Positions 41,143 to 50,253 of a stretch of 64,000 bases of DNA are shown here, piece by piece. Origin of the DNA: Agromyces rhizosphaerae (lineage in GTDB: Bacteria; Actinomycetota; Actinomycetes; Actinomycetales; Microbacteriaceae); NCBI RefSeq assembly GCF_027925245.1, contig NZ_BSDP01000001.1:682001-746000 (forward strand), in the 5' to 3' direction. The position numbers and the translations under genes were made by a program. The notes below the pieces were generated by a model. The model was not told the DNA's origin, made no database searches, and was given only the letters and a program-made list of their open reading frames with translations. Positions within the stretch are counted from its first letter, which is position 1; every line of letters begins with the position of its first letter.

Positions 41143-42909
41143 ATGCCCGGTGTGACCAACACGCGCAGGCGATACCGGCGGATCCTGCGGTTCGCCGCGC
41201 GCGTCATCGTGCAGACGTGGTGGTTCGAGCTCGTGCTGCCGCGGTTCGGGCTCGCGAAGGCAGCGGCGAACGGGCGGGCTGCCCGCCTGACCGGCGTCGC
41301 CCGGCGCTTCCACGACCTGGCGGTCGACCTCGGCGGCCTCATGATCAAGGTCGGCCAGTACATGTCGTCGCGCCTCGACGTGCTGCCCCCAGAGATCACC
41401 CGTGAGCTCGCCGGCCTGCAAGACGAGGTGCCGCCCGTGCCGTTCGACGACCTGCGCGCCCTCGCCGAACACGAGCTGCGGATGCCACTCGAGCGCGCCT
41501 ACACGTCATTCGACGCGGATCCGCTGGCAGCGGCATCCCTCGGCCAGGCCCACCGCGCCCGCCTCTCCCCCATGGACGCCGCCGACACGGGACTCGACGA
41601 CGCCGTCGTCAAGGTTCAGCGCCCCGGCATCGAGACGATCGTCGATGTCGACCTCGCGGCCCTGCGCCGCATCGCCGGGTGGCTCAGCCGCGTGCGGTTC
41701 GTCGCGCGCCGCGTCAACGCGCCCGCGCTCGTCGAGGAGTTCGCCGCCACCAGCCTCGAGGAGATCGACTACCTGCACGAGGCGCAGAACGCGGTGCGCT
41801 TCGCCGAGGCCTTCGCCGACGACCCGCGCGTCGCCGCCCCCGAGGTCGTCTGGGAGCGCACCACCCGCCGCGTGCTCACCCTCGCCGACGTCACCGCCAT
41901 CAAGATCAACGACCGCGACGCGCTCATCGCCGCCGGCATCGACCCGAAGGCCGTCGCCCACGAGTTCGCCGCGGTCATGTTCGACCAGCTCTTCCGCGAC
42001 GGCTACTTCCACGCTGACCCGCACCCCGGCAACATCTTCGTCACCCCGGTGAAGGGCAGGGCGGATGCCTCTGAGCCGGTGCCCGCGGCCGGTGCCGGCG
42101 GCTCAGGGGCATCCGCTCAGTCGTCTGCCGGGGCTGCTGCCGGGCCGGCGTGGCAGCTCACCTTCATCGACTTCGGGATGATGGGCGAGGTGCCCGACGG
42201 GCTGCGGCGCGGGCTGCAGGAGCTGCTCATCGCGGTGGCGGCGCGCGACGGGAAGCGGATGGTGCGCAGCATCCAGGACGTCGGCGTGCTGCTGCCGTCG
42301 GCCGAGACCGCCGAGCTCGAGCGGGCCATGACTGAGCTATTCGCGCGCTTCGGCGGCATGGGCTTCGCCGAGCTGCAGCAGGTCGACGAGCGCGAGCTGC
42401 GCCGCTTCGCCATCGAGTTCGGCGAAGTCGTGCGCGGGCTGCCGTTCCAGCTGCCCGACAACTTCCTGCTGATCATCCGCGCGATGTCGCTGACGTCGGG
42501 CATGTGCAGCTCGCTGGATCCTGAGTTCAACATCTGGGACGCGGTGGAGCCGTATGCGGCGAAGCTGCTGGCCGATGAGCGCGGGAACCTGATTCAGGCG
42601 TTCGGCAAGGAGGCGTGGTCGCAGGTGACGACCGCCGCACGGCTGCCGGGGCGGGTGGATGCGCTCGTGACGCGGTTCGAGGAGGGGCGGGTCGCGGTGG
42701 CGACGCCCGCACTGGAGCGGCGCGTTGCTCGGCTCGAGCGTCTCGGCCGGCGGCTCGTGTCGGCGGTCGTGTTCGTCGGGCTGTTCGTGGGTGGGCTGCT
42801 GCTGCGGGGCGAAGCGCCGGTGTGGGGGTGGGTGCTCGTCGGGGTGTCCGCGCTGCCGCTGCTGCACGCGGTGCTCGGCGGGGTGCTGGGGCGGCGGGGG
42901 CGGGAGTAG
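41143..42909 (+). CDS. AarF/ADCK/UbiB-like atypical protein kinase
   Basis: The product is 588 aa from the ATG at 41143 (a GTG at 41152 is an alternative). It carries the family hallmarks in order: KVGQ near residue 70, the Ala-rich loop AAASLGQAH near residue 130, VVKVQRPG, EEIDYLHEAQNA, the catalytic HADPHPGNI and the metal site DFGMMGEV. A Gly/Ala/Ser-rich insert separates the last two. Two membrane helices close the protein (about 535-575). Family members support ubiquinone or lipid metabolism; the actinobacterial role is unknown. It is divergent from the orphan XRE gene. Confidence 0.92.
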   Translation: MPGVTNTRRRYRRILRFAARVIVQTWWFELVLPRFGLAKAAANGRAARLTGVARRFHDLAVDLGGLMIKVGQYMSSRLDVLPPEITRELAGLQDEVPPVPFDDLRALAEHELRMPLERAYTSFDADPLAAASLGQAHRARLSPMDAADTGLDDAVVKVQRPGIETIVDVDLAALRRIAGWLSRVRFVARRVNAPALVEEFAATSLEEIDYLHEAQNAVRFAEAFADDPRVAAPEVVWERTTRRVLTLADVTAIKINDRDALIAAGIDPKAVAHEFAAVMFDQLFRDGYFHADPHPGNIFVTPVKGRADASEPVPAAGAGGSGASAQSSAGAAAGPAWQLTFIDFGMMGEVPDGLRRGLQELLIAVAARDGKRMVRSIQDVGVLLPSAETAELERAMTELFARFGGMGFAELQQVDERELRRFAIEFGEVVRGLPFQLPDNFLLIIRAMSLTSGMCSSLDPEFNIWDAVEPYAAKLLADERGNLIQAFGKEAWSQVTTAARLPGRVDALVTRFEEGRVAVATPALERRVARLERLGRRLVSAVVFVGLFVGGLLLRGEAPVWGWVLVGVSALPLLHAVLGGVLGRRGRE

Positions 42910-42923
42910 GGAGCCTTGTCGGA

Positions 42924-42943
42924 TGGTGCCACTTCTGGCACCA
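42924..42943. promoter_or_regulatory. Operator of the HicAB-like module
   Basis: TGGTGCCA-CTTC-TGGCACCA is a perfect palindrome with 8-bp arms, ending 7 bp before the GTG at 42951. It is in the right place for antitoxin autoregulation. Confidence 0.78.
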
Positions 42944-42950
42944 TTGGGCT

Positions 42951-43208
42951 GTGGGCTCGGTGGAGAAAATCGAACAGAAGGCACGTCGTTCACCGAAGTC
43001 CCTGAGCTTCGCAGAAGCCTGCCAGCTCGCCGAGTTCTACTTCGGGGAACCCCGGAAGGGCTCCGGAAGCCACGTCGCGATCTACAAGATGCCCTGGCAG
43101 GGCGATCCTCGCATCAACCTCCAGAGGGGCGACGGTGGCAAGGCGAAGGAGTACCAGGTCAAGCAGTTGATCAAGGCGATCGACAAGAAGAAGGGAGAGG
43201 AATTCTGA
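42951..43208 (+). CDS. HicA-like mRNA interferase toxin
   Basis: The product is 85 aa from the GTG at 42951 (a second GTG at 42960 is possible). It has the HicA double-stranded-RNA-binding-like fold with the catalytic His in GSGSHVAIYK (about residue 42), then INLQ and KAKEYQVKQLIKAI, the standard end of the family. The conserved His and the antitoxin immediately downstream (overlap TGATG) support a functional toxin-antitoxin pair in toxin-first order. Confidence 0.88.
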   Translation: MGSVEKIEQKARRSPKSLSFAEACQLAEFYFGEPRKGSGSHVAIYKMPWQGDPRINLQRGDGGKAKEYQVKQLIKAIDKKKGEEF

Positions 43209-43552
43209 TGAACGAGACGATGGATCGACCTTCGGTCGAGCACTACCGATACTCCGTCGAATGGAGCGCGTCAGATGGCGAGTTCGTCGCCACCATTGCG
43301 GAGTTCCCATCTCTCTCGTGGTTGGCCGGGACTCAACTCGACGCCCTCCGCGGCCTCGAAGAGCTTGTTCGATCGGTCGTCGAAGACCTCGTGGAGTCGG
43401 GTGAAGAGGTGCCGGAGCCACTCGCCGATCGCACGTACTCCGGGCGAGTCAACCTACGGGTCGACCCAGCCCTCCACCGGCGGCTCGCAACTGAGGCGCT
43501 GCGGCAAGGCACGAGCCTGAACGCCTACGCGGCCCGCCTCTTGGAGCGCTGA
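43208..43552 (+). CDS. HicB-like antitoxin
   Basis: This 114-aa protein has the partial RNase-H-like HicB fold (YSVEWSASDGEFVATIAEFPSLSWLAGTQLDALRGLEELV) at residues 15-60, then a C-terminal ribbon-helix-helix (SGRVNLRVDPALHRRLATEALRQGTSLNAYAARLL) that would bind the palindrome upstream. Its ATG overlaps the toxin stop. Confidence 0.9.
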   Translation: MNETMDRPSVEHYRYSVEWSASDGEFVATIAEFPSLSWLAGTQLDALRGLEELVRSVVEDLVESGEEVPEPLADRTYSGRVNLRVDPALHRRLATEALRQGTSLNAYAARLLER

Positions 43553-43558
43553 GGGCGC

Positions 43559-43726
43559 GTGTCTGGACAGAGCGAAGAGTTTGTGCTGGTGGAGACCGAG
43601 GAAGTCATCTACCACGGTGAGCCGCTCACCGACGACCACGTGGCAGCGATTGTCGATCGTGTGCGCCGAGGAGCCCAAGGCAGCGCAGATCGAACGAGAC
43701 CAGAGGACGCGAGTCCACTGCAATGA
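43559..43726 (+). CDS. Small acidic protein after HicB
   Basis: This 55-aa frame starts at a GTG 6 nt after hicB, preceded by GAGGG, and its stop overlaps the next ATG (ATGA). The tight coupling on both sides argues that it is translated. The sequence (FVLVETEEVIYHG … DDHVAAIVDRVRRG) has no family I recognise; the second half resembles a short Phd/RHH-like helix pair. Confidence 0.6.
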   Translation: MSGQSEEFVLVETEEVIYHGEPLTDDHVAAIVDRVRRGAQGSADRTRPEDASPLQ

Positions 43727-44085
43727 CGGCGAGCAGCCCACGCCGTGAGGACGTGGCGACGATCCGCGAGTTGTTCAACCAGCGCGGTGGGGCAAGCCTG
43801 AAACTTCCGGAAGGTTGGTTCGGCCGACCTTTCGACAACTGGCATCAGCTGTCGGATGTCGAGCTCGACGGCCCGGTACTCGTCATCACAGTTGACGACT
43901 CACAGATCCTTCGGATCCGTACCGCAGGTCGAGTAACAGTCGAGGGCCGAACCCTGAGAGTGCCCGTCACTGACGGAACTTGGAGTTGGGTCCCGTACGG
44001 TCACAGCGGGGAGGCTCCGCGGATCGCTGCGATCGGCGCAGGGACGGTGGAGTTTCACGCCCCGTGGGGTGAGCCTCGGCTCTGA
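43723..44085 (+). CDS. Hypothetical protein after the HicAB module
   Basis: This 120-aa soluble protein starts inside the stop of the 55-aa gene. It is mainly beta (VELDGPVLVITVDDSQILRIRTAGRVTVEGRTLRVPV) with a short helical start. No signal, membrane helix or catalytic motif; the family is not recognised. As part of the HicAB transcript it may be a cargo gene of the module. Confidence 0.75.
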   Translation: MTASSPRREDVATIRELFNQRGGASLKLPEGWFGRPFDNWHQLSDVELDGPVLVITVDDSQILRIRTAGRVTVEGRTLRVPVTDGTWSWVPYGHSGEAPRIAAIGAGTVEFHAPWGEPRL

Positions 44086-44188
44086 GCCTGACGCATCGCT
44101 ACATGCCATTCCGTGCGGCCGGGCGGCCTCGAGCCCTGCGGGTTGACGCCGCCCCGCGGCATCCGCCCGCCCCTCTGCCTGCCGGGCC

Positions 44189-44246
44189 GAGACCCGTCAG
44201 AAGGCTGCGCTTCGCACGCTGAGAACGCAGTTTCTTGACGGGTCTC
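44189..44246. repeat. 58-bp palindrome family C, copy C1
   Basis: Outer 11-bp stem GAGACCCGTCA / TGACGGGTCTC, a 5x5 internal loop, inner stem CTGCG / CGCAG and a 16-nt loop. It lies between convergent genes. Confidence 0.93.
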
Positions 44247-44282
44247 GCGTCCGCCCGCCTCGCCCCGGCCACGCTCGCAGAC

Positions 44283-44340
44283 CAGACCCGTCGAAGGGCT
44301 GCGCTTCCAGCGCTGGGAACGCAGGAAATTGACGGGTCTG
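44283..44340. repeat. 58-bp palindrome family C, copy C2
   Basis: Same layout; outer stem CAGACCCGTCG / TGACGGGTCTG keeps the terminal pair by changing both ends (C:G instead of G:C). It lies 36 bp after C1 in the same orientation. Confidence 0.93.
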
Positions 44341-44373
44341 GGCACCGCGGGCGGGTCGGGCCACGAACGAGAG

Positions 44374-45774
44374 TCAGGCGACCGGGGCCTGCGACTGCGG
44401 CGCCGGCGGCAGCCACGCGCTGAAGACCGTTCGACCTGGCGAGGACGTCGCGGTGAGGCGTCCGCCGTGCACGTCGGTCACGATGTGATGCGCGATGTTC
44501 AGGCCGAGACCGGTGCCCTGGCCGGGGGGCTTCGTGGTGACGAAGGCGTCGAAGATCGTGCCCAGCAGCTCGGCGGGAATGCCCGGCCCGTCGTCCTCGA
44601 CGTCGACGCGCACCCCGGCACCATCGGGCACGGCCCGGAGGGTGACCGTGCCGCCGTCGTGCACGGCGTCGACCGCGTTGTCGAGCAGGTTGGTCCAGAC
44701 CTGGTTGAGCTGGCCACCGAACGCGTGGATGGTCGGCACCTCGCCGTAGTCGCGGACGACCTGCACGTCGCTCGGGGTCTTGTGGGCGAGGATTGTGACG
44801 GTGTCGTCGAGGCCCGTGCGCACGTCGACATCCTGCTGCGGCGCCTGGTCGAGGAAGCTGTAGCGGCGCAGCGACGCGGTCAGCTCCGCCATGCGCCCCA
44901 CACTGCTCGAGATGAACCCGAGCGAGTTCCGGATGCGGGCGCGAACGTGCAACCACTCGACCGCCAGCGCGGGGTCGGCCCCGATCGCCAGCACTCGCTC
45001 CAGACGTGCGGCATCCATGCCGACCGCCCGGAGGTCGTCCGCGACGTACCACCCGTCATCGAACCCGTGAGCGTCGAGCACCGTCTCGAGGGCGGCTGTG
45101 TCCACGCCCGACACTCTCGGCGCAGCGAGTGCGTCGCGCACGGCCTCGACGAGTGCGTCACCGCGCGCATCCCGCACCAGCCGCGGTACGAGGGCGTCGG
45201 CCTCCTCCAGCGCCTGCCCGAGCTGGCGACTCGTGGCGAGGGCCGCCGCCGCGGGATTGTTGAGCTCGTGCCCGAGGCCGGCGCTCAGCCGCCCGAGCAT
45301 CGCGAGCCGCTCCTGCTGGCGCATCGCCAGCTCCTGCCGCAGGTAGTCCTGCTCGAGCCGGCGCAGCCTGGTCTGCTCGAGCGCCGTGCGCAGCCGGACG
45401 CGGAGCAGCGCGGGCTCGAACGGCTTCGTGAGGCAGTCGATCGCGCCCATGGCGATGGCCCGGGCGACGTCGTCGGTGGCCTCGGTCGCCGAGACGACGA
45501 GCACCGGGATCTCGCGGAGCTCGGTATCCGCGCGCATCGTCTCGAGCACCTCGAAGCCGTCGACCTCGGGCATCACGAGGTCGAGCAGCACCATGTCGAC
45601 GGGCTCGCGCCGGAGCACGTCGAGGGCTTCCCGGCCGTCGGATGCCTCGATCACCCGGTGCCCCTCGTGCGCGACGCCGCGCGCGAGCGTCACCCGCGGG
45701 ATCATCGTGTCGTCCACGACGAGCACCGTCGCCACCACCGTGCCGGCGGCGGAGGCGGGAGCGTCACCAGTCAT
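44374..45774 (-). CDS. Hybrid protein: response-regulator receiver plus histidine kinase
   Basis: The product is 466 aa from the ATG at 45774. Residues 12-130 form a receiver domain with phospho-acceptor Asp65 (LLDLVMP) and the DD pair at 21-22. A coiled linker leads to a DHp helix with His169 in [15 protein letters not shown], then an HATPase domain with [17 protein letters not shown] and [11 protein letters not shown]. No membrane helices, so it is cytoplasmic. It overlaps the preceding hybrid kinase gene by 11 nt and is probably phosphorylated by that kinase's Hpt domain. Confidence 0.93.
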   Translation of the reverse strand: MTGDAPASAAGTVVATVLVVDDTMIPRVTLARGVAHEGHRVIEASDGREALDVLRREPVDMVLLDLVMPEVDGFEVLETMRADTELREIPVLVVSATEATDDVARAIAMGAIDCLTKPFEPALLRVRLRTALEQTRLRRLEQDYLRQELAMRQQERLAMLGRLSAGLGHELNNPAAAALATSRQLGQALEEADALVPRLVRDARGDALVEAVRDALAAPRVSGVDTAALETVLDAHGFDDGWYVADDLRAVGMDAARLERVLAIGADPALAVEWLHVRARIRNSLGFISSSVGRMAELTASLRRYSFLDQAPQQDVDVRTGLDDTVTILAHKTPSDVQVVRDYGEVPTIHAFGGQLNQVWTNLLDNAVDAVHDGGTVTLRAVPDGAGVRVDVEDDGPGIPAELLGTIFDAFVTTKPPGQGTGLGLNIAHHIVTDVHGGRLTATSSPGRTVFSAWLPPAPQSQAPVA

Positions 45775-48085
45775 CGAGCCCCTCCATCGCTTCGGCAGCG
45801 GCACGCACCGCCGCATCGAGCCCGTCGATTCGGGACGCGAGCTCGGATGCGGGTGGCTCGTCGCTCCTCGCGAGGCCCTCGAGCTCCGCCGCGAGGCGGG
45901 AGACGTCGGCGGCCCCGAGGTTCGCGGCCGTCGACTTGAGGCTGTGCGCGTGGCGCGCCAACGCCACGGCGTCGTCGGGAAGTGCTTCGTGCATGCCCAT
46001 GAGCAATCCGGATGCCTCCTCCGGAAACGCGGCGAGCAGTGAACGCACTAACTCCCGATCGCCCGTCAGGTCCTCGAGGGAGCGCAACGCGCCCAGGTCG
46101 ATGGTCGCGACCGACGCGGAGGGCGTCTCGGTCGTCCCCGCGGGCGCGTCCCGATCTGCAGCGCGCTCCGCTCCCGCATCCGTCGCTGCCGCAGGCCCCG
46201 ACCCGGCAACGTGCCGGTGCGCAGTGCGCAGCGCTGCGAGCAGGTCGTCGGGTCGCACGGGCTTGGCGACGTGGTCGTCCATACCCGCGGCGAGGCTGGC
46301 TCGACGGTCCTCGTCCGTCGCGTTCGCCGTGACCGCGACGATCCAGGGCCGACGACCAGCCCCGCCACGCCCCGGCTCAGCGGCCCCGCCCTCCGCCGCG
46401 CGAATCCGCCGGGTCGCCTCGAACCCGTCGAGGCGCGGCATCTGCACGTCCATCAGCACGACGTCGGGACGACCGGCGGCCACGCCCTCGACCGCTGCCA
46501 CGCCGTCGCCGACCATGGTCGGCGCGTAACCGAGTCGTTCGAGCAGCCGCTGCATGAGCCGCTGGTTGGTCGGGTTGTCCTCCGCGACGAGGATCCGCAG
46601 CGGATACCGCTGCGCGAATCCGGGATCGAGGGACCCCGTGATGTGCCGGTCGGTCTCGTTGCGGTCCGCGCGGATCGAGTCGGATGCCGGCCCCGAGTCG
46701 GCGGCGTCGGCCTGGCCGGAGTCGTCCGCGCCGGCCAGCGCGGTCACCGGAGTCGAGAACGCGAACGACGAGCCGACGTCGGGCGCGCTGTCGACGACGA
46801 TCCGCCCGCCGAGCAGCCCGACGATCCGCTGGCTGATCGCGAGCCCGAGCCCGGTGCCGCCGAACTCCCGGCTCGTCGACGAATCGACCTGCGTGAAGGA
46901 GTCGAACAGGTGTTGCTGCGCGGCCTCGGGGATGCCGATGCCTGTGTCGCGCACCTCGAACCGCACCCGCGGAGCATCCGCTGCCCCTCGCTCGGGCACC
47001 CTCGTGCCGATCGTGGGCTCGGGCGCCGGCAGACCGGTCGAGGACACGAGCAGGCGCACCTCGCCCGACTCGGTGAACTTCACCGCGTTCGTGAGGAGGT
47101 TGACGAGCACCTGGTTGAGGCGGTGAGCGTCGCTCGTGATCGTCGCCGGCACCGTGTCGTCGATGTCGTGCACGAGGTCGAGCCGTTTCTGCGATGCCAG
47201 CGGCGCGACGATGCCGAGCGCGGACTCGACGATCTGCCGCACGTCCACCGTCGCCGGCCGGATCTCCAGTCGCCCGGCCTCGATCTTCGAGAAGTCCAGC
47301 ACGTCGTTGATCGTCGCGAGCAGCGCTTCCGCACTGGCGCGCACCGAGGACACGTACTCGTCCTGCTCCCGATCGAGGTCGGTGGTCGCGAGCAGGCTGC
47401 TCATGCCGATGACGGCGTTCATGGGCGTACGCAGCTCGTGGCTCATGTTCGCCAGGAACTCGCTCTTGGCCTGCGTCGCATCCTCCGCCTTCTGCTTGGC
47501 CTCGCGCTCCGACTCGACCAGCCGCGCGACCTGGTTCGCATAGCGCACCATGACCAGCCAGGCGACGAACGTGACACCGATGATGTCCATGAAGAAGAAC
47601 GCCGCGATCCAGCCGTCGCCGAGGCCCGCGTCGACGAGACGCCCTTCGAGCAGCGCCGCCACCAACGCCAGCACCGCGTAGGCGACGAACCACGCGACCG
47701 CCCGCCGGATCCCGTAGGCGAGGAGCGCGCCCACCGGGGCGATGAGCGACCAGATCATCACCGCGCCGGAGGCCTGGAACCCGCCGACGTGCAGCATGAG
47801 CAACCACGGGATCACGAGGCTGAGCAGCAGCTGGAGGTCGAGCGCGCGCGTCCAACCCAGCCGGACGAAGGCCCAGAGGTTCAACGCGGCGAGCAGGGTG
47901 TACCCCCACGGCCAGACGGCCGCGAGCGGCACTCCGGCGAGCACGTACATGAGGCCCCAGATGCCGCCCGCGACGGCCATCGGCACGATGGCGACCCGGT
48001 CGGCCCGGAGACCGGACAACGTCGAGACGCCCGCGTCCGGCGCGCCGGCGGGCGTCTCGGTGGGTCCCTCGGCCGAGAGGCTCAT
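45764..48085 (-). CDS. Tripartite hybrid sensor kinase (TM-HK-receiver-Hpt)
   Basis: This 773-aa membrane kinase has about six to seven helices in residues 32-182 as a sensor without a large periplasmic loop. The DHp His216 lies in SHELRTPMN. The HATPase domain shows [17 protein letters not shown] and GGTGLGL. A receiver (around residue 500-620) has [14 protein letters not shown]-terminal Hpt domain holds His714 in [11 protein letters not shown]. This BarA-like architecture runs a His-Asp-His relay. The following gene's receiver is the likely final target; no DNA-binding output domain is encoded nearby. Confidence 0.94.
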   Translation of the reverse strand: MSLSAEGPTETPAGAPDAGVSTLSGLRADRVAIVPMAVAGGIWGLMYVLAGVPLAAVWPWGYTLLAALNLWAFVRLGWTRALDLQLLLSLVIPWLLMLHVGGFQASGAVMIWSLIAPVGALLAYGIRRAVAWFVAYAVLALVAALLEGRLVDAGLGDGWIAAFFFMDIIGVTFVAWLVMVRYANQVARLVESEREAKQKAEDATQAKSEFLANMSHELRTPMNAVIGMSSLLATTDLDREQDEYVSSVRASAEALLATINDVLDFSKIEAGRLEIRPATVDVRQIVESALGIVAPLASQKRLDLVHDIDDTVPATITSDAHRLNQVLVNLLTNAVKFTESGEVRLLVSSTGLPAPEPTIGTRVPERGAADAPRVRFEVRDTGIGIPEAAQQHLFDSFTQVDSSTSREFGGTGLGLAISQRIVGLLGGRIVVDSAPDVGSSFAFSTPVTALAGADDSGQADAADSGPASDSIRADRNETDRHITGSLDPGFAQRYPLRILVAEDNPTNQRLMQRLLERLGYAPTMVGDGVAAVEGVAAGRPDVVLMDVQMPRLDGFEATRRIRAAEGGAAEPGRGGAGRRPWIVAVTANATDEDRRASLAAGMDDHVAKPVRPDDLLAALRTAHRHVAGSGPAAATDAGAERAADRDAPAGTTETPSASVATIDLGALRSLEDLTGDRELVRSLLAAFPEEASGLLMGMHEALPDDAVALARHAHSLKSTAANLGAADVSRLAAELEGLARSDEPPASELASRIDGLDAAVRAAAEAMEGLDDW

Positions 48086-48254
48086 GATGTGCGCTCAGAC
48101 TACTGCGCGACCCGCTTGTTCACGACCCAGTGCGAGGCTTCGCGATCGGACGCCTTGTGGGCGGGCGGCACTAGAAGGGAAATGAGTGAGCCGCTCTTCC
48201 TACTGTTGGACAGTCGGAGCTATTATTGGGTGGATCGAATATTTGGAGGCAATT

Positions 48255-48830
48255 GTGAGCGCAGGAACCTTGATCCGCGCCGCTCGGCGAAGCCGTGGGC
48301 TCACGCAGCAGGCGCTCGGCAAGCGCGCCCGGCTGTCGCAGTCGCACCTCTCCCTCATCGAGCGCGGGCATCAGAACCCGTCGTTCGTCGCCGTCGACCG
48401 CGCGCTTCGCGCGGCCGGCCACCGGCTCGTGTCGGTACCCAGCGTCCGCGACGACGCTGCGGCGATCGCCGCCGACATCCGTTCCGCAGTCGCGGACCGC
48501 AATGAGAGCGCCGCACTTCGCCGATTCATCCAGCTGAACGACAACCTGACCGCAGAGCATGGGGTCGCGCGTTTCGCCCTTACGATCTCACCGCCCGAAC
48601 CGACGGGCAGCCGCCAGTGGGATGCTGCCCTCGCCGCCCTCGTCGCGCACCACCTCGTCGCCGAGCAACTGCCGGTGCCCGACTGGGCAGAGCACGACGC
48701 GCGAGTGCTTCGACGTGCGTGGGCACTGGGCGAAGGACCGTACACGCTGACGCCGAGCCTCGATCGGGTACCGCCCGAGTTCGCGCGGCGGCGGGTCCTG
48801 GTCGACGCCGACACTCTCATCAGCGCATGA
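48255..48830 (+). CDS. XRE-family antitoxin of a nucleotidyltransferase module
   Basis: The product is 191 aa from the GTG at 48255, with GGAGG 5 nt upstream. The XRE helix-turn-helix (AARRSRGLTQQALGKRARLSQSHLSLIERG) is followed by the same C-terminal domain as the orphan at 40450. Its stop overlaps the ATG of the nucleotidyltransferase gene (ATGA), the typical antitoxin-toxin coupling. It should bind its own promoter and neutralise the partner. Confidence 0.88.
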   Translation: MSAGTLIRAARRSRGLTQQALGKRARLSQSHLSLIERGHQNPSFVAVDRALRAAGHRLVSVPSVRDDAAAIAADIRSAVADRNESAALRRFIQLNDNLTAEHGVARFALTISPPEPTGSRQWDAALAALVAHHLVAEQLPVPDWAEHDARVLRRAWALGEGPYTLTPSLDRVPPEFARRRVLVDADTLISA

Positions 48831-49399
48831 CTCGTTTCGACCGTCGCGGCTTGGTGTTCGGGCTCAGTGAACTCGTCGCCCGGCTCCGTGATGGCGGGGA
48901 GCGGCGGGGCATCTGCATCGTCGGCGGCGCCGCGCTCGCGCTGCGCTACTTCGAGCGCGAGGCGACCGTCGACATCGATGCGCAGTTCATCGGCTCGCAC
49001 GACGAGATGCTCGCGGCCAGCCGGGAAGTCGCCGATGCGAACGGGTGGCCGCACGACTGGCTCAACGACCAGGCCGCGGGCTTCATCCCGCACTACGGCC
49101 GGCGCACGACCGAGTGGGAGACGCTCTACGACGACGGCACGGTCGTCATCCAGGTCGCTTCCCCGGAGGCCATGCTCGCCATGAAGCTCCGGGCGAATCG
49201 GCCGGGCCGCGACGACGCGGACCTTGCGAAGCTCATGGCACTCCGTGGCATCCGCTCAGTCGGCGCCGCCGAGGAACTCTACGAGGACTTCTACTCCGGT
49301 GAGCCACTGCCCGATCGTGCGGTGCGCATGGTGACGAGGATCCTCGAGGTCGGACTACCACCGGCGCCGAAGCCGCCGCCGAGGCCGGAGATCGGCTGA
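48827..49399 (+). CDS. Nucleotidyltransferase-like toxin (AbiEii/DUF6036-like)
   Basis: This 190-aa protein has the minimal nucleotidyltransferase signature: GGAALALRY around residue 32-40 followed by TVDIDAQF (D-x-D metal pair) around residue 48-55. Later AMKLRANRPGRDDADLAKLM resembles the AbiEii/DUF6036 core (KxxA…R..D..D). Relatives modify tRNA or other RNAs, or phosphorylate targets, and are held by an XRE-type antitoxin, as here. The C-terminus is Pro-rich. Confidence 0.85.
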   Translation: MTRFDRRGLVFGLSELVARLRDGGERRGICIVGGAALALRYFEREATVDIDAQFIGSHDEMLAASREVADANGWPHDWLNDQAAGFIPHYGRRTTEWETLYDDGTVVIQVASPEAMLAMKLRANRPGRDDADLAKLMALRGIRSVGAAEELYEDFYSGEPLPDRAVRMVTRILEVGLPPAPKPPPRPEIG

Positions 49400-49423
49400 G
49401 TCAGCGAGCCCCCTGGCTGGCAG

Positions 49424-50068
49424 CTAGGCGAGCGGCGAAGCCGCCGGCGACACCACGGAGTCGACGATCGCCTCGATCGCGAACTCGGAGGCGCGGGCGA
49501 GGTCGACCGCGTCGGGGTCGAGCAGCCACTGCACCTGGAGGCCGTCCATGACCGCGAGAATCGACGCCGCCGCGAGTTCGATGGAGTCGGACTCGGCCAC
49601 GCCACGCTCGGCGCAGACCTCGCGGAACGCCTCGGCGACCTGGCCGCGCAGCACCGCGTAGCGCTTGAGGAAGTACTCGCGGCCCGGGTGGTCGTCAGTC
49701 ACCGACTCGGCCGAGAGCACGACGAAGGCCTGCACGATGCCGGCGCGGTGCGCGTTGATCATCGCGGTGCGCACGAGGTGGCGGAAGAGCTCGATGCCGC
49801 CCGGGATGTGCTGCTCCTCGAGGCCCTCGACGTCGGTCGCGTCGCGGTGGTCGAGCACCTCGAGCAGCAGGGCGTCCTTCGAGCCGAAGTGGTGGAGGAT
49901 GCCGGCGTGGGTCATGCCCACCTGGTCGGCGATCTCCTGCAGCGTGCCGCCGGCGAAGCCCTTGTTGCCGAAGATCTCGATCGCGGCGTCGAGGATGTCG
50001 CGACGGCGCGCGAGCGTCGCGGGGCGCGAGCGCGGCTGACGGCGCTGACCGCTCACAGTCTCAGTCAT
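49424..50068 (-). CDS. TetR-family transcriptional regulator
   Basis: The product is 214 aa from the ATG at 50068, preceded by GAGGAGG. The N-terminal helix-turn-helix (AIEIFGNKGFAGGTLQEIADQVGMTHAGILHHFGSKDALLLEVL) is typical. The ligand domain follows (residues 85-210). It is divergent from the oligopeptide-type ABC/GH3 operon, with one perfect inverted repeat between them, so it is the likely repressor of glycoside uptake. Confidence 0.93.
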   Translation of the reverse strand: MTETVSGQRRQPRSRPATLARRRDILDAAIEIFGNKGFAGGTLQEIADQVGMTHAGILHHFGSKDALLLEVLDHRDATDVEGLEEQHIPGGIELFRHLVRTAMINAHRAGIVQAFVVLSAESVTDDHPGREYFLKRYAVLRGQVAEAFREVCAERGVAESDSIELAAASILAVMDGLQVQWLLDPDAVDLARASEFAIEAIVDSVVSPAASPLA

Positions 50069-50151
50069 GCAGCACCTCCTCAACAGCGAACACCTGCGTT
50101 GGAGAGTCTACGCAGGCACCATCCCGCAGAATGATCTCCGCGGCATTGCAA

Positions 50152-50175
50152 AACTTACTGACTTGATTGTAAGTT
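50152..50175. promoter_or_regulatory. Candidate TetR operator
   Basis: AACTTAC-N10-GTAAGTT is a perfect inverted repeat with 7-bp arms in the divergent region, 84 bp from the tetR start and 79 bp from the binding-protein start. Its A+T content stands out in this genome. Confidence 0.72.
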
Positions 50176-50253
50176 AACTCAGCAATCACCACGACGCCGA
50201 CGTCGACCCTTCGGGGAGGCCCGGCGCCCTGCCACCACCACGAAGGAGAAGCA

